Assembly (NCBI GenBank): GCA_011037195.1 | Contig: JAAEAF010003519.1 | Location: forward strand, 1 to 64,000 | Length of the DNA stretch: 64,000 nt | Direction of reading: 5' to 3' | DNA from: Triatoma infestans | Taxonomy: Eukaryota > Arthropoda > Insecta > Hemiptera > Reduviidae | Shown here: in pieces, positions 46,337-56,536 of the stretch | Layout: every line of letters begins with the position of its first letter | Numbering within the stretch: the first letter of the stretch is position 1 | Notes under the pieces: model-generated | Told to the model about the DNA's origin: nothing | The model's database searches: none | The model's input: the letters and a program-made list of their open reading frames with translations, nothing else | Translations under genes and position numbers: made by a program

Positions 46337-46818
46337 ATACATCAAAATAGATCTGACAATCAAGATAAGAAAACATACATTTCAATATAAACTGTACGTA
46401 TATGCAGTTGTGTATAGTACACTTGTTTTTTCCTCAATATTTCCCACCACGTTTTGCCTAATTGAATAGAACTGCCCCACATTTCTAATTAATAAAGTAA
46501 AATGACATTTGTAGGTGTTAAATTAATCTTTTAGTACTAATAAACTCTAAAGTACATGTCTATTATTATATAAACCAGTCATTTCTATTCTACTTTGTTT
46601 TTATTTTTCATTGATTTCTTTTATATTGAAAGAATGTGGTTTTACGTTATTTCTACGTTTTCTTTAATTTCCTATAGATTACTGTGGTAGATGCGGAGGG
46701 AGAGAGTATTTAGGAATGTAAAGAAGAATTGATCAGATGTATCTAATTAGTTGGCTTATCGGCCAAGAGGTATCCAAGAAAACACCAAATAATTTATAAG
46801 TATTTTTTTTATTTGAAA

Positions 46819-46858
46819 CCCAACGTTTCGGCAAACATTGTTTACCTTCTTCAGAGGC
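46819..46858 (-). ncRNA. Hammerhead-like motif, GUU class
   Basis: Minus strand: AGCCT, CTGAAGA, A, stem II GGTAAAC/GTTTGCC (one G-U pair), GAAA, CGTT, GGGTT. Stem I AGCCU/GGGUU can form five pairs including two G-U. Different stem bases from 29693-29728 but the same core, which is the main evidence for a folded RNA. Activity unknown. Confidence 0.5.
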
Positions 46859-46960
46859 TATCTTAGAGGGAGAGAGAAGTTTGGAAAACTGTCTAATAAA
46901 GTCGCACTTCCCGTCAACTGATTTTTTTTTTTTTCAAACTCAGCATTTGGTAATATATTT

Positions 46961-47590
46961 TTAATTTTGATTAATATTATCTGGCATTCCAATAATAATA
47001 TACGTCATGAGATCAATAGAAGAATATTGCTGGCTAATAGGGCATACTTTGGTCTACAGGATTATATGAAAAGTCGGTTACTCTCCAGGTCCACAAAAAT
47101 AAGAATCTATAAGACTCTTATCCGACCTGTTCTAACATGTGCCCCGGAATGCTGGTCCATCACTAGAAACGACGAGCTTGCCCTCCTTAAAGTTGAAAGG
47201 AAAATTCTTCGCAGGATCTATGGAGCCATCCTAGATGGGGAGACATGGAGACGGAGAAATAATGAAGAACTAAGGAATTTGTACAAGGATGTCGATGTGG
47301 TGAACTACATCAAGCTAGGGCGCCTGCGCTGGGCGGGGCATGTAGGAAGAATGAATCCCGAGGAAGTGCCTCTCAAGTTATTGAGAGAAAACATGCACGG
47401 TGTACGCAGAGTTGGGAGACCCAGATTGGGATGGACTGATGCAGTGGCAAGAGATGCAAGCTGCTTCTTTGGTGTCCGCAACTGGATGGTGGCGGCATCG
47501 AACCGTGACAATTGGCGTTCATCCATAGAGGAGGCCAAGACTCGCGCAAGCGGGTTGTACAGCCAAGTGAAGAAGAAGATTCCAATAATT
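46961..47590 (+). pseudogene. Non-LTR retrotransposon, reverse-transcriptase C-terminal region (best copy)
   Basis: An uninterrupted frame of about 210 codons to 47620. I see EINRRILLANRAYFGLQDYM, TKIRIYKTLIRPVLTC, ERKILRRIYGAILDGETWRRR, NNEELRNLYKDVDVV, LGRLRWAGHVGRMNPEEVP, GRPRLGWTDAVARDA and a closing WRSSIEEAKTRASGL. This is the thumb and C-terminal tail after the catalytic core; the YADD box and endonuclease lie upstream and are missing. 5'-truncated within a repeat-rich region. It runs head-to-tail into a second related copy at about 47590. LINE type widespread in arthropods; clade left open. Confidence 0.8.
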
Positions 47591-48690
47591 TTTCGCTTGA
47601 GATTGCTAACAGAATTATAGCTGCCAATAGAGCATATTTTACCCTAATTAAGTACATGAAGAGCAGCTTGATCTCTAGAATCACAAAACCTAGGCTTTAT
47701 AAGACGCTGATTCACCCAGTGTTAATGTATGCCTCACAAGCCTGGATAGTCCCCAAAAGTAATGGGAAAAAATGCTTCTTTTTGAAAGGAAAATCCTTCG
47801 AAGGATCTTTGGACCTATGAAGGAAGGAGAAGTTTGGGAATAAGGAATTGTATGAAATGTTTGGGGAACCATATGTAGTGAGCACTATAAAGCTAAACAG
47901 ACTAAGATGGGCTGGTCACATTGTAAGAATGAGGGAAGGAGAGGTTCCAAAAAAGTTACTCGAGGGAGCAATAGGTGGCTCAAGAAAAATCGGTAGGCCG
48001 AAATCAAGATGACAGGATGGTGTAGGGGTTTTGGTGAACCCCGGTGAACCCCCACCCTCATCCACTCTAGCGGAGAGAAACAGCCCTGCTCGCACAGAGA
48101 GGAGAGGCTCGGCCAGTGTATATATATATGAGAGAGAGACAGTCAAAAATTCTTCTGCTGAATTCAGTTTTACACAGATGATGTAGGGGTTTTGGTGAAC
48201 CCCCACCCTCATCCACTCTAGCGGAGAGAAACAGTCCCTCTCGCACAGAGAGGAGAGGCTCGGCCAGTGTATATATATATGAGAGAGAGACAGTCAGGGA
48301 TCATTCTGTGAATTCAGTTTTACACATCAGATATCATTCTGTTGATTTACACATCAGTTTAACATCACTCCGTACATATCATTTTAGCCACGTCAGTCTG
48401 TCAGTTCAGTTCAGTTCCAAACTCTATAGTGTAAAGTCCTTGGCAGTCAGTCATATACATATATATCAATTATATATCTTAACCATATTAAGGTGTTATT
48501 TATCACTCATCATCTTCAACCAACATCTCCTCACAAACCCTTACAATGGTGTCTCCAGTAATGCTAGGAACCTGTTGGGATCCGCAACTGGAAAGCAGCT
48601 GCATGAAACAGAAACGGTTGGAGGAAACTCATTGAGGAGGCTAGCACCACCCACTGAAGGAGAAAGAGAATTGTTACCTGGATGATAAAA
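47591..48690 (+). pseudogene. Second LINE C-terminal copy, interrupted by a solo LTR
   Basis: EIANRIIAANRAYFTLIKYM, TKPRLYKTLIHPVLMYASQA, then a frameshift and FERKILRRIF-type DNA, ELYEMFGEPYVVSTIK, LNRLRWAGHIVRM and GRPKSR, up to the insertion at 48021. The match resumes at 48546 (GGTGTCTCCAGTAATGCTAG) and ends near 48690 with GGGATCCGCAACTGGAAAGC and EEASTTH-like codons. Nearly the same as 45270-45606, so these two share a recent source. Confidence 0.75.
48021..48545 (+). mobile_element. Solo LTR, family C, with ATGG duplication and internal tandem duplication
   Basis: Begins TGTAGGGGTTTTGGTGAACC and ends CACAAACCCTTACA. ATGG flanks both sides (48017-48020, 48546-48549), and joining the flanks restores the LINE sequence seen at 45552-45580. 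The first 161 bp are duplicated in tandem (second start at 48182), including the TATATATATGAGAGAG box and GACAGTCA. Pol II promoter and start-site signals are therefore present twice. Confidence 0.9.
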
Positions 48691-48744
48691 TCGTATAATA
48701 ATTAGAGGAAAGCATAAGCCCGTCTTTGGACCAAAACCTCTCCC

Positions 48745-49160
48745 CCCCACACGCTTAAGTGAAATTTCCTGGAGAAATGTTACAAACACTCAAAAGTTAT
48801 AGCTCTTTATATTTATGTAATTAATATAAAAAATTTAAGGGAAGTTTAAAGTTGGTGCCATTTTCCAGAAAATTTCCACAAAAAAAAAGGAATAATCTAT
48901 TTATTCTGTAAAGCGATAACTTCCGGATGATCAATTTTGTCCAAAAAAACCTGACATTGTCAAGTTTCCTGGTGGAACTTAAATGAAATTTCAATTCTAT
49001 GAACTTCGTACGATTTTTCCTTTTTTGAATTATACTGACCACACCAAAAACACAGATATACATACAAACCAGTTTTGTAGACTTAGATGGCCTCAATACA
49101 TATCTACTTCCGGTGAAAATTCGATATCGACTCGATTGTAATACTTCCCTTTTTACCAGC
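48745..49160 (-). repeat. Repeat A fragment (minus)
   Basis: CTCCCCCCCACACGCTTAAG, GAAATTTCCTGGAGAAATG, CAAAAGTTATAGCTCTTTAT, ACTTCCGGATGATCAATTTT and, at the end, CTTCCGGTGAAAATTCGATATCG match the family in reverse. The 3' half is missing. Confidence 0.55.
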
Positions 49161-49164
49161 AATA

Positions 49165-50914
49165 AGAGAATGTATAAGTTTAAACTTTAATACAGTTATC
49201 AATAAATAATTTTCAAATTTATTTGTTAATAAATTTATTTATTTATTTGCAAATATTTCTACTATACTTTAAATAAATAAAAAAATGTCAATGAAAATAT
49301 TTAAAAATTGTCTACGTAATAGTGGTTTCTTAATAATTTTTTTTTTCTTTTATTGATCTAATGTGTATGTTATTAATGAATAATTTGCATAAAACAAAAC
49401 AAACAGTAGATAATGTACACACATAAATATTACTAGCTGATAGAATTACAACAGTAAAATAGTAAGTGGTTACGGTTATGTTTGGACCACCCGTGGTAAA
49501 TATAAACTAGGAATATATCACATACCTAATAGTATTTTGCCAAGTGATTAATGTATCCATATAACTGTAAATATCTATCTAAACAACACTCTATTCTGCT
49601 TTGGATAACCTTCCATAAATATCATTTTGCTCACAAACAAAGTCTAATACATATTATACGTACTGATAAAAAATTTTTTTTTTACATCAATGTATGCTCT
49701 TTGTGCGAATAATGTACTTTATAGCTCATGTGTTAGATATTGAAGGCTTAAGATTGTTGGATTAATAATTAAATTATAAGAAAAAGAAAGTCTAATTATA
49801 CTTTGGGCACTTTGTAACCATGATGATTTTCACGTGAACAGTCCTATGTGTTTACTTTTGAACAGTAAGAAGAAGTAGCAGTAAAAAAATAAATAAATAA
49901 ATAATGAATAACTAAAAATAAATTTAAAAAAAAAACAGCATACAAGATTATCAAAGTGAGTGTTTGTGTGTGTGGGAAGAATGTAGGTTTGCTGTGTCTT
50001 AAAAAATCTACATTATTCAATAGAAAAAAAATATTTAAGTAATTTTTTATTTTTGTAAAAAAACATTGAAAATCTATTCACCAACACTTAACATAATATA
50101 AATAAATAAATAAATAAATAGAAATATTTATTGATAGCAATAATAATAAAAAATTGTTTTAGTATTTGTTTAGTTTATTAAAAAATATGAAACAATCATT
50201 CCACAGGTGATTAAGATAATCAGGCGGATATTGCGTAGGTTTCTTTTGGACAAGATGTGTTACTATAACATTATTTTTGTGGCCATTCAAGCTCTTACGA
50301 CTTCATATCTCCTTTTAAAGTAGTGTTAAAAAAGAAATGGATATATATATATATAAGACTTTAATTAGTATTCTGCACAAAAAAAAATAAAACGTAAAAT
50401 GCAATCTTTAATGCATATATTAAAATTAAAAAAAATAATTAAAAATAAATTAAAATACATCTGTATAAAAACAAAATGTCAAGTAGAAAAATATATATGT
50501 TCAGTGATAGAGATATTTATCAATTAATTTATTTACAAAAGAGATATTAAAATATTCATGACATACAAGTGATTTAAATAAATAATAATTTAAGAGAAGT
50601 TTGGTAAGATTTATTTTTTGACATTACCTGCGCCACAGTATGCAACCTGCAACGTTTTTCTTGATCAAAAATTGATTTGTTTACAACATTTCTAAGTACA
50701 GGACAATCAGAAGGAAACTTTTCCTTACATATTCGGATTGACACTGTTAAGTATTAATTTAAATCCTCAATCGTGCAAAAAATTATTTATTAGAACACTA
50801 AAAACATGATGTAGTAGGTATGATTCTAGTAGTGTAAATATAGGTTTGCAAAACTTTTTCATCCTGACAAATAGTCGCGCGATACTATTTTCATAATCAG
50901 TTATTATGGATGTC

Positions 50915-50949
<35 letters not shown>

Positions 50950-51155
50950 AACGATATTTTGAGGATTACAGTAATTGGCCCAAGAGCATAGCCAGCCCAA
51001 GCTTTAAAAAGTGACTGGGTGGCGGGTGTGGTCACCGGTAAGAGCCGTAAAACAAAGGATGAAATTTTACTGTTGTATTCACCCTAAAGGGAAATCCATC
51101 TCTATTTGTAGTAGTTACAATATCCTAGGATATTCTGTATTCATTTCTTGGATTA
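49165..51155. other. AT-rich stretch, no gene recognised
   Basis: Simple repeats include (AAAT)n near 49889-49904 and 50100-50120, and (AAT)n at 50915-50948. No coding frame supported. Confidence 0.55.
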
Positions 51156-51157
51156 TA

Positions 51158-52064
51158 CGAAGGTCATTCAATAAGTAACGAGACAAATCGCTGTAGCTCA
51201 GAAACGATTTGTTTAATCAATACAATAGTTTCAGTGCGTCAAGTTAGCATCCTTGTACTTAGTTTCTCAACAGCTGTTCGAAAATATTTGGTAAGCATAA
51301 ACTCGAAATGTGTTCAGTTAATAATGGCGAGTCCGCTTGAGCATTATACCTCAGAAGAACAACGCTCAGTGATTAGATTTTTAGTTGCAGAGGCTATCAA
51401 AGGTAGTAAAATCCACAAAAGAATGTTGAAAGTGTACGAGAATAATTGTTTGAACCGTTCGAACGTTTCCTATATGGGTAGAACAGTTCAAAAATGATCG
51501 TGTAAGTGTCTGTGACGAGCAACGAAGTGGACGACCGGTTGAAGTTGCAACTTCGTCCCTGGAATCTCGCATTAACGCGTTAATTTAGGACAACAGGTGT
51601 ATTACTGTTGAATTGATAGCTGAAGAAGTGAGTGTTGGAACTGTCCATAAAATTATTCAGAATAAGGTGTAGTACAAGAAAACTTGCTTCATGACAACGC
51701 GCGCCCCCCCCCCCACACACGGCACATTTAACTCAAGAAACACTTCCAAAAGTGTGGTGGGAGATCCTTCCTACAGCCCCGATCTCGCCTCATCGGACTT
51801 CTATTTGTTTAGACCCCTTAAAGAGGCTCTGCGTGGGAAACATTTTCAATCCAATGAAGAAGTTAAAAAATCAGGTGCAAAAGTGGCTTCGAGATCAACC
51901 CAAAGAATTTTATGCCAGATGCATACACAAATTAAAAGAACAATGGGACAAGTGTATAAATGTTGCTGGAGACTATGTTGAAAAATAGCCAAAGTTTTGT
52001 ATTTATTAAATAAATCGTTTTTGAGCTACAGCGATTTGTCTCGTTAATTATTGAATGACCCTCG
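51158..52064 (+). mobile_element. Defective mariner element with intact inverted repeats
   Basis: 907 bp. The terminal inverted repeats are about 45 bp, starting CGAAGGTCATTCAATAAG at the left and ending TATTGAATGACCCTCG at the right; both continue into AACGAGACAAATCGCTGTAG. TA duplications lie at 51156-51157 and 52065-52066. Remnants of a mariner transposase are inside; a full mariner is about 1.3 kb, so roughly a third is deleted. Confidence 0.85.
51324..51985 (+). pseudogene. Mariner transposase, deleted and frameshifted
   Basis: ATG at 51324 opens MASPLEHYTSEEQRSVIRFL, the N-terminal helix-turn-helix of mariner (AEAIKGSKIHKRMLKVYENN follows). After a stop at 51495-51497 come decayed GRP-like DNA (GAAGTGGACGACCGG) and a second helix-turn-helix (ITVELIAEEVSVGTVHKII at about 51600-51660). 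The first catalytic Asp region is deleted. The second survives as LHDNARP (about 51688), a C-run follows, and SYSPDLASSDFYLFRPLKEA (about 51771) holds the third. The C-terminal WLRDQPKEFYARCIHKL is in another frame. Not functional. Confidence 0.8.
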
Positions 52065-52066
52065 TA

Positions 52067-52648
52067 GTTTCTTGTCCTTTCTTGCTGTGTCTTTACTAGG
52101 TTAATTGAAATAATTGTATGTAGAGAAGCAATGGTTAAACACTTTGTTTACTATAGTTATAAAAACTCATCCACCATGTTGAGGATTTTCGTAGGGTCAG
52201 ACAGAAAATAAGAGAAGAGAAAGATATATTGACTGATATTTTAAGTGGGATTGAATTTACTGCAAGGACTTGAACAGAAAGCGATAGCGTGAGACAAAGA
52301 AATGTCTGACTAAACCCGCAGAATGGTTGCTTGTTATTGTTAATGTTTTCTTGAAGATGATTGAATACTGATTTATGACTCTTGTGGAAACGCTCTTTAA
52401 GTTTAACTAGCCCTTATTATATACGTACTTGTTGAAACTTCCCCTAACTTCTTCTTCCTGATTTTCTAGGGGTCAGGTAGGCGGATCTTGATCTCCCTTA
52501 GGGTGGTGAGCTTGAATAGCTTGTGATAGGAAGATGCTTACGCACCTCATGTGACATGTTGAGTGACACAGCAAGGTGTGGATTGCCATATGATTTTGGC
52601 TGCTTGTAATCCATTATACACTCCATCTATAGAGAGTAAAAAAAGGCA
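52067..52648. other. Unassigned sequence
   Basis: No conserved frame or repeat recognised. Slightly less AT-rich around 52490-52560. Confidence 0.45.
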
Positions 52649-52652
52649 CTTG

Positions 52653-52975
52653 TGTAGGGATAGTGAACCCCCACCACTCATCCACTCTAGCGGAGAGAAA
52701 CAGCCCCTCTCGCACAGAGAGGAGAGGTTCGGCCAGTGGATATATATATGAGAGAGAGACAGTCAAGGAGGATTCTGTTCAATTCAGTCTTACAATCAGA
52801 CATCATTCTGTTGATTCACACTCCGTACATATCATTTTAGCCACGTCAAAGTGTAAAGTCCCTGGCAGTCAGTTATATATATATATATACATATATCAAT
52901 TATATATCTTAAACCAATCTTAAGATGTTTATCTTTCATCATCAACAACCAACATCTCCTCACAACACCCTTACA
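52653..52975 (+). mobile_element. Solo LTR, family C, with CTTG duplication
   Basis: 323 bp: begins TGTAGGGATAGTGAACCCC, has CTCTAGCGGAGAGAAACAGC, TATATATATGAGAGAGAG and GACAGTCA, then TTTAGCCACGTCA, and ends CAACACCCTTACA. CTTG at 52649-52652 and 52976-52979. Clearly the same family as 37013-37353 and 48021-48545, without the tandem duplication. Confidence 0.9.
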
Positions 52976-52979
52976 CTTG

Positions 52980-54106
52980 GAACCACTTTTAGCCAGTCTA
53001 AACTTAAACTAAGTTTCTAGTTTAGTTAGCTAATCCAATCTATACGAGAATGGAACTATTACTTTAAAAACGGGCGTAGATTCTTTGAACTTAAACAAGG
53101 GTAACATCTAATAACATAGTTTTATGTATATTTATATATTATATTGATACATGTAATTTATGCAAAATTCTCGATTATTATGTTGTTATTTTTCAAGTTA
53201 AGAAAATTATCATTTTCAAAACAACTTAGTGTCTGAGTTTGTATATATGAACGACCTATAAAAATGTTATTCTGGTTCGTACAGAATAATTCATAAAATT
53301 GCTTTTATGCTGAATCGAACTGATCTATCTAAGTAGTTCAGCCTTGCCAAATCTTCCCCTATCCTCTGACATGCAGTTCCCACTTCCTCACTATCATCCG
53401 ACTCTCTTGTCTAATCATCTCTATCAGGATTCTTATCTTCTTCCCTTTTTTTTTTTTTAGTAGAAACGCTTTTCGGAAAAGTTCTTTTTCATTTTTGTTG
53501 CGACAGAATCGCAATGCCGATAAATAAGACGAGCTTTAAGATCTCGTTATTCGTAGCTCTCTTTATTTTGTTCGTAGAAGTTTCGAGCTTAAAGGCACAC
53601 AATCTTCTTGAAGGGACCTACAGTAATTTGATGAAAAATTTGTTCAAAATATAAGTAACGCTGGGAGCGAACAAACAACTCGAAACCTTCTTACTTGATC
53701 CTAAAATCATTTCACCCCCATTATTTAAGTGCTTCATGTGGGATCCACATTTTTCTTTGCTTTTTTCAATTTCTTTCCTTTTTTGGTTCTTACATAAAAT
53801 TCTGAAACTTATGTAATGTTCAATTTGCAATTTTCTTTTTAGGAGGAAATGCACAGTTGGCATTGCATTTTAAGTTCTAGGTTAATTCTCTATAAAAGGG
53901 GCATTATATTAAACAGACTCCACTTAAATTTTTTTTATAATACTGTTATGACTAAATGTTTTTTTCTAAATTCATTCAAGATATTTCTTTTTCCTCCGAA
54001 GTAAACGTTTGTTAACTTAAGATATATGAAATAGTGTTTAATTTGACAGAAATATTTATTATTGTTGTTATATCTCTCATTTCTCAGATTATCATTCTTA
54101 AAGTCC
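52980..54106. other. Sequence upstream of the HR38 exon, probably intron
   Basis: AT-rich with pyrimidine-rich patches (53390-53460, 53740-53790). A minus-strand frame at 53618-53863 is Lys-rich and unrecognised. No upstream HR38 exon could be identified. Confidence 0.5.
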
Positions 54107-54126
54107 TTATCTTTTCTATGTTGCAG
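54107..54126 (+). promoter_or_regulatory. 3' splice site before the HR38 exon
   Basis: A pyrimidine-rich run ends in TTGCAG at 54121-54126, directly before the first conserved HR38 codon. The hydrophobic peptide encoded upstream in the same frame resembles nothing in HR38, which supports an intron ending here. Confidence 0.8.
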
Positions 54127-54842
54127 AGTACATTTGGATCGAGCAGTTTCGCTGAGCTGCTATCGGCTCCGTATCCTGAGGAAGCTGTAGCATCATTACC
54201 AGACGAATTAGATCCTTTTCAAGACGTCGTATTTCATCATCCCCATCATCAACAACAGGGCTCCCCTGATCCGCCAACATTGCCTTCTTTCCAAGAAACA
54301 TACGCCAGCCTGGGTTTCAAAATGGAAGATGAATGCTACACACCTGCTGGTGCAGCTTACCATCCACAACAGGCTGCCCAAGGACAACAACAAGGGTCAG
54401 GACAGGCAGGTAGTGCTGGCCAACCTAGTGAAACGGCTGCATCATCGCCGACAAGTACGGCCGCGCCCAGCCATTATGAATATCATCCACATCATGCTCA
54501 CCATCCCCCACCACCTCCACCACAACAGCATCATCATCACCATCATCATCAATATTATCAAAGTTATTTCAGTCAACAGCAACAACAATCCGCTTCACCA
54601 GTACATCAACAACAACAACCACCACCACAACAACCGCCACAACAACCACAACAACAACCGCAAGGGCCATCAACCGCACCACAACAATCTTATGATAGTC
54701 CTGGTACGGCAACACCTTTAACACACCAAGAATCCTATAGCCTGCCTCATTTTCCAACAAACACAGAACTTTCTGTGAATACTGCGCTGGGACCAAGGCA
54801 GAGAAGAGCCTCTTTACCTCTTCAAAGGTCTGAATCAACGAG
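54127..54842 (+). CDS. Hr38: Internal coding exon of nuclear receptor HR38 (NR4A family), N-terminal A/B region
   Basis: One exon of 716 nt giving 238 codons plus two bases (it opens on a codon boundary and ends in phase 2). HR38 is the insect NR4A orphan receptor, a nuclear transcription factor that binds NBRE-type sites and can partner USP; this part is the ligand-independent activation domain. In order I see: FGSSSFAELL near residue 3; LPSF followed by MEDECY around residues 55-71; long Pro/His and Gln tracts (about residues 125-205) from CAT/CAA/CCA-rich DNA; then YSLP-x-FPT-xx-EL and RRASLP-x-QR close to the end. The last two blocks match Drosophila HR38 just before its DNA-binding domain. 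An in-frame ATG at 54322 sits where a shorter HR38 isoform starts with a Met-acidic-Cys motif, so it could be an alternative start. Zinc-finger and ligand-binding exons are absent here and must lie beyond 64000. The reading frame stays open upstream to an ATG at 54034, but the splice acceptor at 54126 argues that stretch is intron. Confidence 0.9.
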
Positions 54843-54848
54843 GTAAGA
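54843..54848 (+). promoter_or_regulatory. 5' splice site after the HR38 exon
   Basis: The exon ends in AG and is followed by GTAAGA, a near-consensus donor. Without splicing the frame stops at TAA 54844-54846, right after the RRASLP block, so splicing is needed to reach the DNA-binding domain. Confidence 0.85.
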
Positions 54849-55860
54849 TTTTTTTCTTAAGTATATCTACCTAACTACTTAAAACATAAATTTCATTCTT
54901 AATTTGTGACAGATGAGAAGAAGCTTGAGCTTCTTGACAATACTATGCATATCGTTAAAAAATTGTTCTAAGAGAAAACGGACATTCAAAAACCGACATT
55001 TATTTATTGTGCTGTTAAATTCTCTTTAAAAATTGTTTTGCATCTATAATTTTATCTGGCAGTTTTTATTAAATTTAACATTGAAAATAGAAATGCATTC
55101 ATTGTAAATTTAATATTTAAATTACTTGAAAATTTGGATTTAAATTGCGAGGGTCATATTAAATCTTCAACTCTGTTCCCACCATTCTTTTTAATATTAT
55201 ATCACTATCTATACAGAGAAATTCACTTACTTCAGACTAAATATAGAAGAATACTTATTAAACATAGTAGATCCTCGTATAAATACACTTAAGGTATACA
55301 ACATGCATCAATGGCTATCACTATTATGTAAAGTGCAACATAAATCTAAACTGCATTACCACAGATTAATATGTCATACACTAGTGACCCTATTAAATGC
55401 AAATAATATATATATAACAAAAAAAAACATTATAAAGAATATATGCAAAATTATCATAAGACAAAAAATCGAGTTAAGGAAAATTCATCTTTAACAGAAA
55501 TAAACCGTTATGTAAAATAAAAAGTAAAAAGAAGAAAGATCTGCATTTGTGATAAAATCTGAATAATCTCACGATCAAAAGAAAAAAATAGATTCTACAG
55601 ATCACTTTAATGTTATATCAGATAATTTATTTTCACTTACATTAAAAAAATTATATACTAATCTATATTTGATGGAATGGCTTAAAGAAAACTACATTAT
55701 TATTCACTTGATCTAAGATAGTGAACAAGTGTATCTTGAAGAAAGGACATTTATCAGATATTTATCAAACTACTTAATGCTTTATATTTAAGTGCATTTT
55801 TCCAATCAAATCTTTCACACTAAATTATTAAAGTTGTTGTTGTTATTATTATATTTTACT
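54849..55860. other. HR38 intron, no recognised element
   Basis: AT-rich sequence downstream of the donor. It contains a 63-codon frame at 55303-55494 made mostly of Ile, Lys and Asn codons, which looks like chance. No coding signal or repeat recognised. Confidence 0.6.
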
Positions 55861-55862
55861 TA

Positions 55863-56130
55863 TTAGAGATATTTTCCGTGATAGCCTGCTTCTTTTTGTG
55901 GTCATCGACAGGTTTCAAGCGTTCGCCCATCATCAGGAGGTTTTTGTCAAACAGTGTAATAACATAGACTTGCACAATTTGTTATAATACTGATAATGTT
56001 ACACTGTTTGATAAAAACATCCTGATAATGGGCTAAAACCCGAAACCGGTCGATGACCCCACAAAAAGAAGCAGGCTATCACAGAAAATACGATCTCTGA
56101 TGCTTTCCAGCTCTGCAGAATCTACCACAA
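55863..56130. mobile_element. Palindromic Penelope-like piece 1
   Basis: Left arm (55863-55975, minus sense) and right arm (56000-56125, plus sense) are inverted copies with a short centre. Each arm has a hammerhead-like motif, then GATGACC, CACAAAAAGAAGCAGGCTA and AAAATA-type sequence up to GATCTCTGATGCTTTCCAG. Lies in the intron after the HR38 exon. Confidence 0.6.
56018..56055 (+). ncRNA. Hammerhead-like motif, GUC class (one core change)
   Basis: CATC (56018-56021), CTGATAA (G8 changed to A), T, GGG with CCC around CTAAAA, GAAACCGGTC, GATG. Stem I CAUC/GAUG and stem II are intact. The core substitution would be expected to weaken cleavage. Confidence 0.45.
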
Positions 56131-56333
56131 CAATTTTACTTATTCTGATTTATTTTTCCGTACTCAAAGAGGAACTCAATATTTCAATTTCATCACGTGA
56201 AACTTTAAATTCAATAATCTGACTTGATCATATTATTTCAACTATGTGATTGTACTTTTAAACTTGATGCACACTAACTATACACATACATATCATCAGA
56301 GACATTTTCCGTGGTAGCCAGCTTCAGTTTGTG

Positions 56334-56374
56334 GTCATCGTCCGGTTTCGGGAGTTCGCCCATGTTCAGGATGC
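56334..56374 (-). ncRNA. Hammerhead-like motif in the opposite arm (one core change)
   Basis: Minus strand: CATC, CTGAACA (G8 changed to C), T, GGG/CCC stem II, GAAACCGGAC, GATG. Stems I and II kept, core G8 and the U before the cleavage site lost. Confidence 0.4.
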
Positions 56375-56498
56375 TTTTTTCAGACAGTGTGACGACACAG
56401 ACTTGCATAGAGCACTGAGTGTGAAACTAAGTTGCAACTGAGTGTGAAACTAAGTTGCTCTATGCAAGTCTGTGTTGTCACACTGTCTGAAAAAAACG

Positions 56499-56536
56499 CA
56501 TCCTGAAGATGGGCGAACGCCCGAAACCGGTCGATG
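56499..56536 (+). ncRNA. Hammerhead-like motif, GUC class (all core positions kept)
   Basis: CATC (56499-56502) pairs with GATG (56533-56536) as stem I. CTGAAGA (56503-56509) and GAA (56523-56525) form the conserved core, with one extra base (56510). GGGC/GCCC (56511-56514, 56519-56522) is stem II with a GAAC loop. ACCGGT (56526-56531) is self-complementary, allowing a very short stem III or pairing between two molecules. C56532 would be the cleavage base. Penelope-like elements are known to carry type I hammerheads with short stem III. Activity not shown. Confidence 0.6.

Noticed and set aside
45456..48212. Minus-strand frames at 45456-45797, 47305-47684, 47690-47872 and 47916-48212
   Set aside because: They are antisense shadows of the LINE reverse-transcriptase fragments and the solo LTR.
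54034..54126. Upstream extension of the HR38 frame to an ATG at 54034
   Set aside because: The 31 residues are hydrophobic and unlike HR38, and a strong splice acceptor (pyrimidine tract plus TTGCAG) separates them from the conserved part.
54329..54838. Long frames overlapping the HR38 exon in other frames (54329-54721 plus, 54569-54838 minus)
   Set aside because: They are rich in Asn/His/Ile or Val because they read the CAA/CAT/CCA tracts of the real exon out of frame.
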